From NCBI RefSeq assembly GCF_000725545.1, contig NZ_JNZP01000007.1:62001-126000 (forward strand): a stretch of 64,000 nt of DNA, read 5' to 3'. Source of the stretch: Streptomyces exfoliatus (lineage in GTDB: Bacteria > Actinomycetota > Actinomycetes > Streptomycetales > Streptomycetaceae). This document shows positions 1 to 7,329 of the stretch, piece after piece. Every line of letters begins with the position of its first letter. The stretch's first letter is position 1. Position numbers and translations under genes: made by a program. Below the pieces are notes generated by a model. The model did not search any database, was not told the DNA's origin, and saw only the letters and a list, made by a program, of their open reading frames with translations.

Positions 1-1
1 T

Positions 2-544
2 GGCACCGCGCTCATCGCCTCTCCCTGGAACTCCGCCTCCGCCGGGACCGGTTGGAGCATCCTCTGCTTCGTCCTCGGCTCCATCAGCTTCGGCGCCAGC
101 TTCGCGTACATGGGCAAATTCCTCGTCGGCAAGGGCGTCCCGCCCCTGATGCTCGCGGGCGGGCAGCTCGGCGCCGCCACCGTGCTGCTCCTGGCCGCCT
201 TCCCGTTCCTGGGACTCCAGACCGTCACCTGGCGCACCGACTCGGTGATCTCCGTCCTCGTCCTCGGCGTGGTCTGCACCGGCTTCGCCGCGCTTCTCAA
301 CTTCGAGCTGATCATCAAGGACGGGCCCACGGTCGCCTCCACCGTCACCTACCTGATGACCGCGGTGGCCGTCGTCCTCGGCGCCGTCGTGCTGAACGAG
401 CCGCTCGGCTGGACCGTGTGGCTCGGGGCGGTGGCGGTCCTCGCGGCCACCGGTCTGCTCCGGCGCAAGCCGCGCCCCGCACCCGAGCCGCAGCCCCCGG
501 CCGCCTCCGTACCGGCCGCGGTGGCGGCCGATCGGAGCCGATAG
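2..544 (+). CDS. EamA/DMT-family transporter, 5' end cut by window edge
   Basis: Reading frame 2 is open from the first base and ends at TAG 542-544. About 180 residues are visible, made of consecutive hydrophobic helices. The pattern with small residues and a conserved ASTVTYL segment followed by AVVLGAVVLNEPLG matches the second EamA repeat of drug/metabolite exporters. The C-terminal tail (RRKPRPAPEPQPP) is cytoplasmic and Pro-rich. These are inner-membrane permeases with varied substrates, so none can be named. A hairpin at 580-604 follows. It lies just upstream of the 5-aminolevulinate-type cluster and could be its exporter, but that is inference only. Confidence 0.8.
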   Translation, partial: GTALIASPWNSASAGTGWSILCFVLGSISFGASFAYMGKFLVGKGVPPLMLAGGQLGAATVLLLAAFPFLGLQTVTWRTDSVISVLVLGVVCTGFAALLNFELIIKDGPTVASTVTYLMTAVAVVLGAVVLNEPLGWTVWLGAVAVLAATGLLRRKPRPAPEPQPPAASVPAAVAADRSR

Positions 545-579
545 CCGGCCACCGTCGAAAATCGGCACCGCAAGGCGAT

Positions 580-604
580 ACCCGGCCGTTTTCGGCGGCC
601 GGGT
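580..604 (+). terminator. Hairpin downstream of EamA gene
   Basis: A perfect 8-bp inverted repeat, ACCCGGCC (580-587) and GGCCGGGT (597-604), has a 9-nt loop with four T. It sits 36 nt after the EamA stop. There is no U-tract after it, so it is a weak terminator candidate. Confidence 0.35.
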
Positions 605-723
605 GCGCGCCATTCCCTCGGAAATGCCGGGCGGTCGGCCGCAACATTGTGTTCATTAATGGTACGGGTGACGGATGGTAGCGTCATATACGGAAACACC
701 CGGCCTTTGTGGGGGAGTCGTAC

Positions 724-1299
724 GTGCCTTTTGTCGTCGAACTCGTCTTCCGTGGAAATGAGACGGACCGGTTGAGTTTCGGAGAGGCTCACCGGACCTA
801 CTGGAAAAGGATGGCCGCGCACGGCATCCTGCTCGGCGGCGGTCCCTGGCGGGACGGCAGCGGGGAACTCCTGGTCTGTGAGGCCCGCGACCGCCGCGCA
901 CTCTTACGGGTCCTGTACGCCGACCCGTACGCGCAGGCCCACCTCATCGGAGAGGTACGGGTCAGGGAATGGAACGCGACCATGGGGCAGGCGGTGCTCG
1001 CGGGCCTGGAGCGGACCACCGGCGGGGCCGGGACCCACGAGCGAATACGTCGGGGCGTCCCGGCGCCCGTCGCACCGCTCGCCCCGCCGAGCACCCGTGA
1101 GGGGCTGACCGCCCACGAGCGGCGCATCGCCACGATGATGCTCGACGGTCTGACCAACCGCCAGATCGCGGACTCCTTCACGGTGTCGACCCGGGCCGTG
1201 GAGCTGCACATCACCCGCATCTACCGCAAGCTCGACATCCGACGCCGCGCCCAACTGGCCGCTGCCATCGGCCGCTTCGAAGCCGCGCCGGCCCTCTGA
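724..1299 (+). CDS. YCII-domain / LuxR-type HTH fusion regulator (TTA codon)
   Basis: This is a 191-residue protein with two modules. Residues 1-90 resemble a YCII-related domain, including the H-R-T-Y-W...AAHG stretch and the G-GG-P-W turn seen in YciI-like folds. Residues about 120-185 form a LuxR/NarL HTH (LTAHERRIATMMLDG, then NRQIADSF...VELHITRIYRKL). I place the start at GTG 724 because GGGGGAG at 711-717 is 6 nt upstream; GTG 709 is in frame but lacks a site. Leu61 is encoded by TTA at 904-906, so translation is expected to depend on the bldA tRNA, as for many Streptomyces pathway-specific regulators. Its position before the operon suggests it controls it. A YCII sensor fused to an HTH is unusual. 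Confidence 0.75.
   Translation: MPFVVELVFRGNETDRLSFGEAHRTYWKRMAAHGILLGGGPWRDGSGELLVCEARDRRALLRVLYADPYAQAHLIGEVRVREWNATMGQAVLAGLERTTGGAGTHERIRRGVPAPVAPLAPPSTREGLTAHERRIATMMLDGLTNRQIADSFTVSTRAVELHITRIYRKLDIRRRAQLAAAIGRFEAAPAL
904..906 (+). promoter_or_regulatory. TTA (bldA-dependent) leucine codon
   Basis: TTA is in frame as codon 61 of the YCII-LuxR regulator. I found no other in-frame TTA in the genes called in this window. In Streptomyces TTA is read only by the developmentally controlled bldA tRNA (established knowledge), so it acts as a translational gate. Confidence 0.75.
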
Positions 1300-1338
1300 C
1301 CGGTCCGCCACACCACACGCACACGATGGGGAGTCACC

Positions 1339-1770
1339 ATGCCGCTGGTCGAGATAACCGTTCCCGAGGGCGCCCTCTCCGAGGCTGCGGCGCAGGTCCT
1401 GCAGCAGCGGGTCGCCGACTCCGTGCTGACGGCCATGGGGCTGCCGCACACGGATTTCTTCGCCTCCGCCACCTGGGTGTACGTCCGTGAGGCCGCCAAG
1501 GGGCTCGCGACCACCGGGGCCGGCACGCCCCCCGGGGTCCTGGTCGTGGTCACGCCCCTGGAGGGCTTCCTCACCCCCGAGCGCAACGAGACCCTCTCCG
1601 TGGAGATCACCCGGCAGGCGAGGGAGGCGACGGGCTCCGACGCCGTGGTCTGGGTCGTCGTCAACGAGATCCCGGAGGGGAACTGGGCCGTGAACGGCGC
1701 TCTCACCCGCCGGGCGAAGATCGACGAATTCGTGGCCGAAGCAGAAGCGGAAGCCGCCCGCGCCCACTGA
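1339..1770 (+). CDS. Tautomerase-superfamily protein (4-OT/MIF-like)
   Basis: A 143-residue protein starting at ATG 1339 with GGGGAG at 1328-1333. After Met removal the N-terminus is Pro-Leu-Val-Glu-Ile, which gives the catalytic Pro1 typical of tautomerases. The length fits a double beta-alpha-beta unit rather than the 62-residue 4-oxalocrotonate tautomerase monomer. The segment VNEIPEGNWAVNG carries the family's usual (E/D)-x-x-x-x-NW-x-x-x-G ending. The superfamily catalyses keto-enol tautomerisation or dehalogenation of small acids; the substrate is unknown. A strong intrinsic terminator follows at 1786-1823, so it is probably transcribed separately from the downstream operon. Confidence 0.8.
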   Translation: MPLVEITVPEGALSEAAAQVLQQRVADSVLTAMGLPHTDFFASATWVYVREAAKGLATTGAGTPPGVLVVVTPLEGFLTPERNETLSVEITRQAREATGSDAVVWVVVNEIPEGNWAVNGALTRRAKIDEFVAEAEAEAARAH

Positions 1771-1785
1771 ATTCAGCTTTTCGGA

Positions 1786-1823
1786 GGCGCCGCACCGTAA
1801 TACGGTGCGGCGCCGTTCTTTTT
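1786..1823 (+). terminator. Strong intrinsic terminator after tautomerase
   Basis: A perfect 14-bp inverted repeat (1786-1799 and 1801-1814, one-base centre) is followed by GTTCTTTTT. This is a classic stem plus T-run. It isolates the tautomerase unit from the operon starting at 1937. Confidence 0.85.
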
Positions 1824-1936
1824 GCGTGAATCCCGGTGCCGGATCAAGCCGCGGGTGCGGAATCCCGTATCGATGTACAGCCCGTCGGGATCGTACGGTG
1901 ATGTCAATGGCACCGACGGATGGGAGAGACTCGTTC

Positions 1937-2713
1937 ATGGCTCTGCATTCGGCGCCGCGACTCGGTGTGGTGGTTCCTTCGGGAAACGCCGCGGCCGAAC
2001 CCGAGATCGGCAGCCTCGTCAGCCCCGCTTTCCATGTCCACACCTCGCGATTTCCGGTGCTCCCCGGAAAAGACCTGCGCGGCCGGCTCGAGACGTACAA
2101 CGACGTGCTCCCCGAAGTGCTGGGGAATTTCGGCGGACTGCGTCTCGACGCCGCCGTCGTCTCCTGCACCGGTTCGCACTACCTTCTGACGCCGGACGGC
2201 GACCTGGCCCTCTGCGCGGAACTCTCCGAGCGCCTCGGATCACCCGTACGGTCAGCGGCCCTCGCCATTCTCGACACCGCGCGGGCGGTGGGTACGGAGC
2301 GGCTGGTCCTCGTCTCGCCGTACGAGCCCTGGCTCACCGAACTCTCCCGCGCCTACTGGGAGTCCGCGGGACTCGCGGTCGACCGGGTGGTCAAGGTCCG
2401 GGCCGGCGCCCGCTTCTCGCCGTACGACGTGACCACCGGCGAACTCGTCGCCCAGGTCCGGGAGGCCGAACTCCCCGAGGACGCGACGCTGTTGTTCACC
2501 GGCACCGGCATGTTCACCTTCGACGCCCTCGCCGAGCTGGGCCGCGACAGCGGACGCACCCTGCTCACCTCCAACCTGGCGAGCGCCTGGTGGGCCCGCG
2601 ACACCCTCGGGCTCCCGGCCACGGGCCCGGACGCGCACCCGCTGCTGCGCAGGCTCGCGGAGCGGACCGGCCGTGACGACACCGCGGGGCGCGACGCGCT
2701 GGCCGTGTCGTGA
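1937..2713 (+). CDS. Maleate isomerase / arylmalonate decarboxylase-like protein
   Basis: 258 residues. ATG 1937 is preferred because GGGAGAGA lies at 1922-1929; ATG 1901 and 1907 are in-frame alternatives. The fold signature is that of the maleate cis-trans isomerase/AMDase branch of the Asp/Glu racemase superfamily: GVVVPSGNAAAEPE at the N-terminus and VVSCTGSHY around Cys77. Maleate isomerases use two cysteines and AMDase only the second one. Here Cys77 is kept, but the second site reads F-T-G-T-G, giving Gly189 where the family Cys is expected. Classical two-cysteine isomerisation is therefore unlikely. It is the first gene of a coupled operon and overlaps the next gene by 4 nt (GTGA). 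The substrate is unknown. Confidence 0.75.
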   Translation: MALHSAPRLGVVVPSGNAAAEPEIGSLVSPAFHVHTSRFPVLPGKDLRGRLETYNDVLPEVLGNFGGLRLDAAVVSCTGSHYLLTPDGDLALCAELSERLGSPVRSAALAILDTARAVGTERLVLVSPYEPWLTELSRAYWESAGLAVDRVVKVRAGARFSPYDVTTGELVAQVREAELPEDATLLFTGTGMFTFDALAELGRDSGRTLLTSNLASAWWARDTLGLPATGPDAHPLLRRLAERTGRDDTAGRDALAVS

Positions 2714-3981
2714 GCGGCTCCCGTGCCTCCCGTGCCTCCGTCGGCACCGTCGCCGTCGTCGGCGCAGGCCCCGTCGGTCTGACCGCCGCCCTCGTCCTCG
2801 CCGAGGCCGGGGTCCCGGTGACCCTCGTGGAGTCCAGGGACGCGCCGGCCACCGAGTCCCGCGCGTCCACCTTCCACCCGTCCACCCTCGACCTCCTCGA
2901 CGAACTCGGCGTCGCCGTCGCCCTGCGCCGCCAGGGCCGTACGGTCGACCGCGTCCAGTGGCGCGACCTGGACGGCGTCGTCCACGCCGAACTGGACTAC
3001 GCCCTGCTCGCCGGGCACACCGCGCACCCGTACCGGCTCCACGTCGAACAGGCCCGGCTCACCCCGCTGCTGCTCGACCGGCTCACCGCGACCGGCCTCG
3101 CCGACATACGGTTCGGGGCCACCGTCACCGGAGCGGAGGACACCGGCGACGGGGTGCGGCTCCGCACCGAAGACGCGGCGGGGCGGGGGACCGTCAGCCG
3201 TCACCCGTACGTCCTGGCGGCCGACGGCAGCCGCAGTCGCCTCCGTGAACTCGCCGGGCTCCCCGGCACGGCCGAGGAGTACCCCGACTACGCCCTCCGC
3301 GTGGTCACCGAGTCACCGCTCGACGAGCTGCTCCCCGGGCTCGCCCCGCTCGCGTACGTCCGCGACCCGAGGGCCTCGTTCAGCGCGCTCGGCATGCCCG
3401 ACCACTGGCGACTGATCTTCCGGATCCCGAACGGGGTGGCGCGGGACGAGGTCCTCACGCCGGAGGCCGTACGGGCCAGGGTCGAGCAGGCCCTGCCGGG
3501 CGCCGCCGGACGGGCCGTGCGCGTCGCCGACGCCCACACCTACCGGCTCGCACGGTTCCTGCTGCCCCGCTACCGGGCCGGCCGGGTGCTGTTCGCCGGG
3601 GACGCGGCCCACCTGACCTCCACCGCGGGCGGCCTGAACATGAACTGCGGGATCCACGACGCCGTGGAGACGGGACGGGCCCTCGCCGCCGTGCTGCGGG
3701 GCGAAGGGCCGGACGAGGCACCGCTCGACACGGCCCTCGGGCGCCGCCGCTCCGTCGTCGAGACGGCGGTCATCCCCCGCAGCGAGGCCCGCACGGCCGG
3801 ACTCGACAGCGCGGCCGAACTCCCCGCCCGGCTCGCCTCCCTGAGGCGCACCGCCGCCGACCCCCGCTCGGCGACCGACTACCTGCTCAAGGCATCACTT
3901 CTCGACGTCGCACCACGACCCCTGACACGACCCCCGAAAGGTGAGGCGCATGCGGATCTGGTTTCACAAGCACACCGTTGA
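2710..3981 (+). CDS. Class A FAD-dependent monooxygenase
   Basis: 423 residues from GTG 2710, overlapping the previous stop (GTGA). The N-terminal Rossmann motif is VVGAGPVGLTAALVLAEAG, with a Glu ending the second strand (TLVES). The second FAD motif LFAGDAAHLTSTAGG...G-I-H-D-A-V lies near residues 296-320, and the DGSRS segment near residue 176 matches the family's DG motif. This is the FAD_binding_3 family (4-hydroxybenzoate hydroxylase, TfdB, 6-hydroxynicotinate monooxygenase), soluble enzymes that hydroxylate aromatic or heteroaromatic rings with NAD(P)H and O2. The protein is short for the family and lacks a thioredoxin-like C-terminal domain. Its last 32 nt overlap the next start. In context it could oxidise a pyrrole or an aminolevulinate-derived ring (inference). 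Confidence 0.85.
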   Translation: MSGSRASRASVGTVAVVGAGPVGLTAALVLAEAGVPVTLVESRDAPATESRASTFHPSTLDLLDELGVAVALRRQGRTVDRVQWRDLDGVVHAELDYALLAGHTAHPYRLHVEQARLTPLLLDRLTATGLADIRFGATVTGAEDTGDGVRLRTEDAAGRGTVSRHPYVLAADGSRSRLRELAGLPGTAEEYPDYALRVVTESPLDELLPGLAPLAYVRDPRASFSALGMPDHWRLIFRIPNGVARDEVLTPEAVRARVEQALPGAAGRAVRVADAHTYRLARFLLPRYRAGRVLFAGDAAHLTSTAGGLNMNCGIHDAVETGRALAAVLRGEGPDEAPLDTALGRRRSVVETAVIPRSEARTAGLDSAAELPARLASLRRTAADPRSATDYLLKASLLDVAPRPLTRPPKGEAHADLVSQAHR

Positions 3982-4750
3982 GGGACGCCTGCCGCTGCTC
4001 GACCAGTGGTACCGCGAACACCTGGACGCGATCGCCGCACCCGGCACCACCGTCGACATCAAGACCCTGCCGGCCGACACGTACCCCGACCGCACACCGT
4101 TCGGGCTCGTCGGCCACCACTCCGCGCAGGTGCTCTTCAGCCGGCACTTCTCCGAGTCGGCGCTCGTCGCCGAGCGCGAGGGCTACGACGCCTGGGTGAT
4201 CGCCGCGGGCCAGGACCCCGGCCTGCGCGACGCCCGGCACCTCGCCTCCATCCCCACCCTCGGCTACGGCGAGACGGCCTTCTTCCTGTCCGCGCTCACC
4301 GGGCAGCGCTTCGGCGTCCTCGGTTTCATGCCGCCCCTGGAGGAGCCCATCCGGGCCAACATCCGGCAGTACCGCCTCGAATCCTCGCTGAGTTCCTACG
4401 AGGTCGTCCCCGGCGGCTGGGACTCCGTGCACCGCTCCCTCGAAGGGGACTTCGACGAGTTCGTCGAGGTGTACTCGGCAGCCGCCGAGCGGGCCGCACG
4501 CGCCGGGGCGGAGGTCATCATCCCCGCCGAGGGCATCCCCAACGAGATCCTCTGGCACCTCGGCATCCACGAGCTGCACGGACTCCCGGTGATCGACCCG
4601 GCGGGACTCGCCGTCAAACTCGCCGAAACCCTCGTGCAGCTGGGCGAGTTGAAGCTCTTCCAGCGCAGCGGCCACGGCTACTGGTTCAGCCGCCCCGAGG
4701 AGCCCGTGGCCAAGCACCTGGAGCAGGTGTTCCTGGGCGAGGCCCTCTAG
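3950..4750 (+). CDS. Asp/Glu/hydantoin racemase-superfamily protein lacking both Cys
   Basis: 266 residues. ATG 3950 is chosen (GTG 3941 is in frame), with AAAGGTGAGG just upstream. The pattern AAGQDPGLRDAR followed by GYGETAFFLS closely tracks the hydantoin-racemase signature, in which Cys-Phe-Gly-Asp-Pro-Gly-Leu carries the first catalytic Cys. Here that position is Ala86. The second catalytic region reads IIPAEGIPNE, so the second Cys is also gone (Ala193-Glu194). Two-base racemisation is therefore not expected; a decarboxylase, lyase or ring-opening role is possible but unproven. It is the second member of this superfamily within 3 kb. It overlaps the monooxygenase gene by 32 nt and precedes the His-rich peptide by 8 nt. 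Confidence 0.75.
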   Translation: MRIWFHKHTVEGRLPLLDQWYREHLDAIAAPGTTVDIKTLPADTYPDRTPFGLVGHHSAQVLFSRHFSESALVAEREGYDAWVIAAGQDPGLRDARHLASIPTLGYGETAFFLSALTGQRFGVLGFMPPLEEPIRANIRQYRLESSLSSYEVVPGGWDSVHRSLEGDFDEFVEVYSAAAERAARAGAEVIIPAEGIPNEILWHLGIHELHGLPVIDPAGLAVKLAETLVQLGELKLFQRSGHGYWFSRPEEPVAKHLEQVFLGEAL

Positions 4751-4758
4751 GAGATGCC

Positions 4759-4905
4759 GTGTCCACCGCGCCGCGCGCCCCTCACGCCCCGCACCCGCAC
4801 CCCCATACGCACCCGCACCCCCATACGCACGCGCACCCGTATGCGCACCCGCACCCGTACTCGTACTCGCACGCCGCCACGCCCTCCAGGGAGCCACGCC
4901 CATGA
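4759..4905 (+). CDS. 48-residue His-rich peptide, translationally coupled to hemB
   Basis: GTG 4759 has AGGAG at 4749-4753 (5-nt spacing). The stop TGA at 4903-4905 overlaps the hemB start as ATGA. The product has 12 His in 48 residues, mainly alternating HPH, HTH and HAH units between residues 9 and 32, with three Tyr after. HxH runs of this sort bind Ni, Zn, Co or Cu in unrelated proteins (established for metallochaperones). No signal peptide is visible. I know no family for it. The adjacent HemB has an altered metal site, so a metal-supply or sensing role is an attractive inference. A non-coding leader with CCCATACGCACCCGCA-type repeats is the alternative. Confidence 0.6.
   Translation: MSTAPRAPHAPHPHPHTHPHPHTHAHPYAHPHPYSYSHAATPSREPRP
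4784..4840 (+). repeat. Short tandem repeat encoding His-Pro/Thr units
   Basis: The unit CGCACCCGCACCCCCATA is repeated in tandem and then decays into CGCACGCGCACCCGTATG-like copies. The repeat unit is 18 nt and so preserves frame, encoding alternating His residues in the small gene at 4759-4905. Confidence 0.7.
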
Positions 4906-5924
4906 CGTACGAAGCCGCCTACGGCCGCAACATCGCCGGCACCGACCCCGCCGCCCCCTACTACCGCCCCCGCCGCCTGCGCCGGACGCCCGCGCTGCGC
5001 CGCTTCGCCGCCGAGACCCGGGTCGGCCCCGCCAACCTCGTCCAGCCCCTCTTCCTCCGCGAGGGCCTCGGCGAGCCCCGGGAGATCCCGTCCATGCCGG
5101 GCGTCTTCCAGCACACCCGCGACACCCTCAGGAAGGCCGCGGCCGAAGCGGTCGCCAACGGCGTCGGCGGACTGATCCTCTTCGGCATCCCCGAGCAGAA
5201 GGACCCCACCGGCACCGGTGCCGTCGACCCCGACGGCATCCTCCAGGTCGCCCTGCGCGACGTCGTCGCCGAGGTCGGCGACTCCACCGTGATCATCGGG
5301 GACATCAACCTCGACGAGTACACCGACCACGGGCACACCGGAGTCCTGGACGCGAACGGCGACGTCGACAACGACGCCAGCATCGAGCTGTACGCCCGGG
5401 CTGCCGTCGTCCAGGCCGACGCGGGCGCCCAGATCGTCGCCCCCAGCGGCATGATGGACGGCCAGGTGCGCCGTATCCGCGAGGCCCTCGACCGGGCCGG
5501 CCACCAGTCCGTCGCCATCCTCGGCTACTCCGCCAAGTACGCCTCGCACTTCTACGGCCCCTTCCGGGACGCCGTCGAGTCCACCCTGCGCGGCGACCGC
5601 AAGGGCTACCAGCAGTTCCCCGGCAACATCCGCGAATCCCTCCTGGAGGTCTCGCTGGACGTGGCCGAGGGCGCCGACCTGGTGATGGTCAAACCCGCGC
5701 TCGCGTACCTCGACATCGTCCGGCTCATCGCCGACCACGTGCAGGTGCCCGTCGCCGCCTACCAGGTCTCCGGCGAGTACTCCATGGTCGAGGCGGCCGC
5801 CGCCAAGGGCTGGATCGACCGCGACCAGGTCGTCCGCGAGAGCCTTGCCTCCATCCACCGCGCGGGCGCCACCCAGATCATCACGTACTGGGCCTCCGAG
5901 TTCGCCCAGAGCCTGGACCGGTGA
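4902..5924 (+). CDS. hemB: Delta-aminolevulinic acid dehydratase (porphobilinogen synthase) paralogue
   Basis: 340 residues; condenses two 5-aminolevulinates to porphobilinogen in the cytosol. ATG 4902 follows AGGGAG and is coupled by ATGA to the His-rich peptide. The Schiff-base lysines are intact: Lys212 in YSAKYASHFYGPF and Lys264 in MVKPALAYLD. The metal loop reads DINLDEYTDHGHTG (134-147). All three Zn-ligand cysteines of the animal/yeast-type site (C-x-C...C) are replaced by Asn136, Asp138 and Thr146, so a catalytic Zn site is not expected and a Mg-type or metal-free enzyme is more likely. It is probably a second copy, because the rest of the haem pathway (hemC, hemD, hemE) is not nearby. 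The next gene, hemA, starts 4 nt after its stop. Confidence 0.88.
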   Translation: MTYEAAYGRNIAGTDPAAPYYRPRRLRRTPALRRFAAETRVGPANLVQPLFLREGLGEPREIPSMPGVFQHTRDTLRKAAAEAVANGVGGLILFGIPEQKDPTGTGAVDPDGILQVALRDVVAEVGDSTVIIGDINLDEYTDHGHTGVLDANGDVDNDASIELYARAAVVQADAGAQIVAPSGMMDGQVRRIREALDRAGHQSVAILGYSAKYASHFYGPFRDAVESTLRGDRKGYQQFPGNIRESLLEVSLDVAEGADLVMVKPALAYLDIVRLIADHVQVPVAAYQVSGEYSMVEAAAAKGWIDRDQVVRESLASIHRAGATQIITYWASEFAQSLDR

Positions 5925-5928
5925 CCCG

Positions 5929-7329
5929 GTGACCGCGTCCTCCACCATGCTGGTCCTCGGCATCAGCCACGCCAGCGCCCCGCTCGACCTCCTGGAGAGA
6001 CTCGCCGGGACCGACCGGCCCACCGAGGACCTCGTCTCCGACGTGACCTCCGTCGACGGCATCGACGCCGCCGTCGTCGTCTCCACCTGCAATCGCCTGG
6101 AGATCTACGCCGAGACCCGGGTCGGCTCCTCCGGAGCCGGCGGACCCTCCGAACTCGAAGGGCTCGGAGCGCTGTTCGCCCGGCACACCGGCGTCGACCA
6201 CGAGGAGATCGCCCCCCACCTCTACAGCCACCACGCCGACGGGGCCGTACGCCACCTCTTCGCCGTGGCCTCCGGCCTCGAATCGGTGGTGGTCGGCGAG
6301 GACCAGATCCTCGGCCAGGTCAAACTGGGCCTCGAACGGTCCCAGCGGCTCGACCGGACCGGCCGGGTCCTCGCCAAGGCCGTGCAGACGGCCCTGCGGG
6401 TCGGCAAGCGGGCCCGCAACGAGACCGGACTCAACGAGGCGGGCCGCTCGCTCGCCACCGCCGGACTCGGCTTCTTCGAGCGCCGGATCGGCTCGGCCGG
6501 CTCCCTGCACGGCAAGACCGCCCTGGTCATCGGCGCCGGAGCGTTCGCCGGAGTCGTCGTGGCCGCGCTGCGCCGCTCCGGCCTCGACCGGGTGCACGTC
6601 GCCAACCGCACCCCGGAGAAGGCACAGCGCCTCGCCGAGACCGGCGGGGGAGCGGGGTACGACCTGACGGACGTGCCCCGGCTGCTCACCGAGGTGGACG
6701 TGGTGGTCGGCGCGACGGCCGCCACCGGCCACCTCGTCACCGCACGGCACGTCGAGGAGGCGCTCGCCGCCCGGGACGGCCGGGAACTGTTCCTGCTCGA
6801 TCTGTCGCTGCCGCACAACATCGCGCCCGCCGCGGCCGGACTGCCCGGCGTCACCTTCGTCGACCTGCGCCGGATCGCGGAGGAGGGCCAGGAGGACGAG
6901 ATCTCCACGGCCAGCGTCCAGGCCGCGCACGAGCTGATCGACGCGGAGGTCGCCCGGTTCCGCACCGGTCTCCGCCTGGCGGGCGCCAAGCCCGTCCTCA
7001 CCGCGCTGCGGGCGGCCGCCACCGAGGCCGCCGAGGCCGAACTCGACCGACTGCAAAGGCGGTTGGAGGGCGTCGACAGCGCGGTCAGGAAGGAGATCGA
7101 CCGCAGCGTGCGCCGCATCGTCGACAAGGCCCTCCATCAGCCGACCGTCCTCGTGCGGGAGCTGGCGGCCGACCCGGACGGAGCCCGGCACATCGCCGCC
7201 TTCGCGCGCCTCTTCGCGGCGGCGGAGGACGGCACCACCGGCACCACCACCGACACCCCCACGAACGACGTGAACACCACGCACACCACGAACAGCACGA
7301 CCGACAACAAGATCGAGGCCATCGCATGA
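5929..7329 (+). CDS. hemA: Glutamyl-tRNA reductase
   Basis: 466 residues; reduces glutamyl-tRNA(Glu) to glutamate-1-semialdehyde with NADPH. GTG 5929 lies 4 nt after the hemB stop; ATG 5947 is an alternative that still keeps LVLGISHASAPL. The catalytic Cys54 is in VSTCNRLEIY. The tRNA/semialdehyde domain includes ESVVVGEDQILGQVK, the NADPH domain has IGAGAFAGVVVAAL (the family usually has G-A-G-x-M), and the helical dimerisation spine lies after about residue 340. The C-terminus ends in an unusual Thr/Asn-rich tail of about 35 residues. The stop overlaps the next start (ATGA at 7326). Being in one operon with hemL completes the C5 route to 5-aminolevulinate. Confidence 0.9.
   Translation: MTASSTMLVLGISHASAPLDLLERLAGTDRPTEDLVSDVTSVDGIDAAVVVSTCNRLEIYAETRVGSSGAGGPSELEGLGALFARHTGVDHEEIAPHLYSHHADGAVRHLFAVASGLESVVVGEDQILGQVKLGLERSQRLDRTGRVLAKAVQTALRVGKRARNETGLNEAGRSLATAGLGFFERRIGSAGSLHGKTALVIGAGAFAGVVVAALRRSGLDRVHVANRTPEKAQRLAETGGGAGYDLTDVPRLLTEVDVVVGATAATGHLVTARHVEEALAARDGRELFLLDLSLPHNIAPAAAGLPGVTFVDLRRIAEEGQEDEISTASVQAAHELIDAEVARFRTGLRLAGAKPVLTALRAAATEAAEAELDRLQRRLEGVDSAVRKEIDRSVRRIVDKALHQPTVLVRELAADPDGARHIAAFARLFAAAEDGTTGTTTDTPTNDVNTTHTTNSTTDNKIEAIA

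Noticed and set aside
904..2169. Minus-strand frame across the regulator, tautomerase and operon start
   Set aside because: Shadow of plus-strand genes; no recognisable domains and it crosses a strong terminator.
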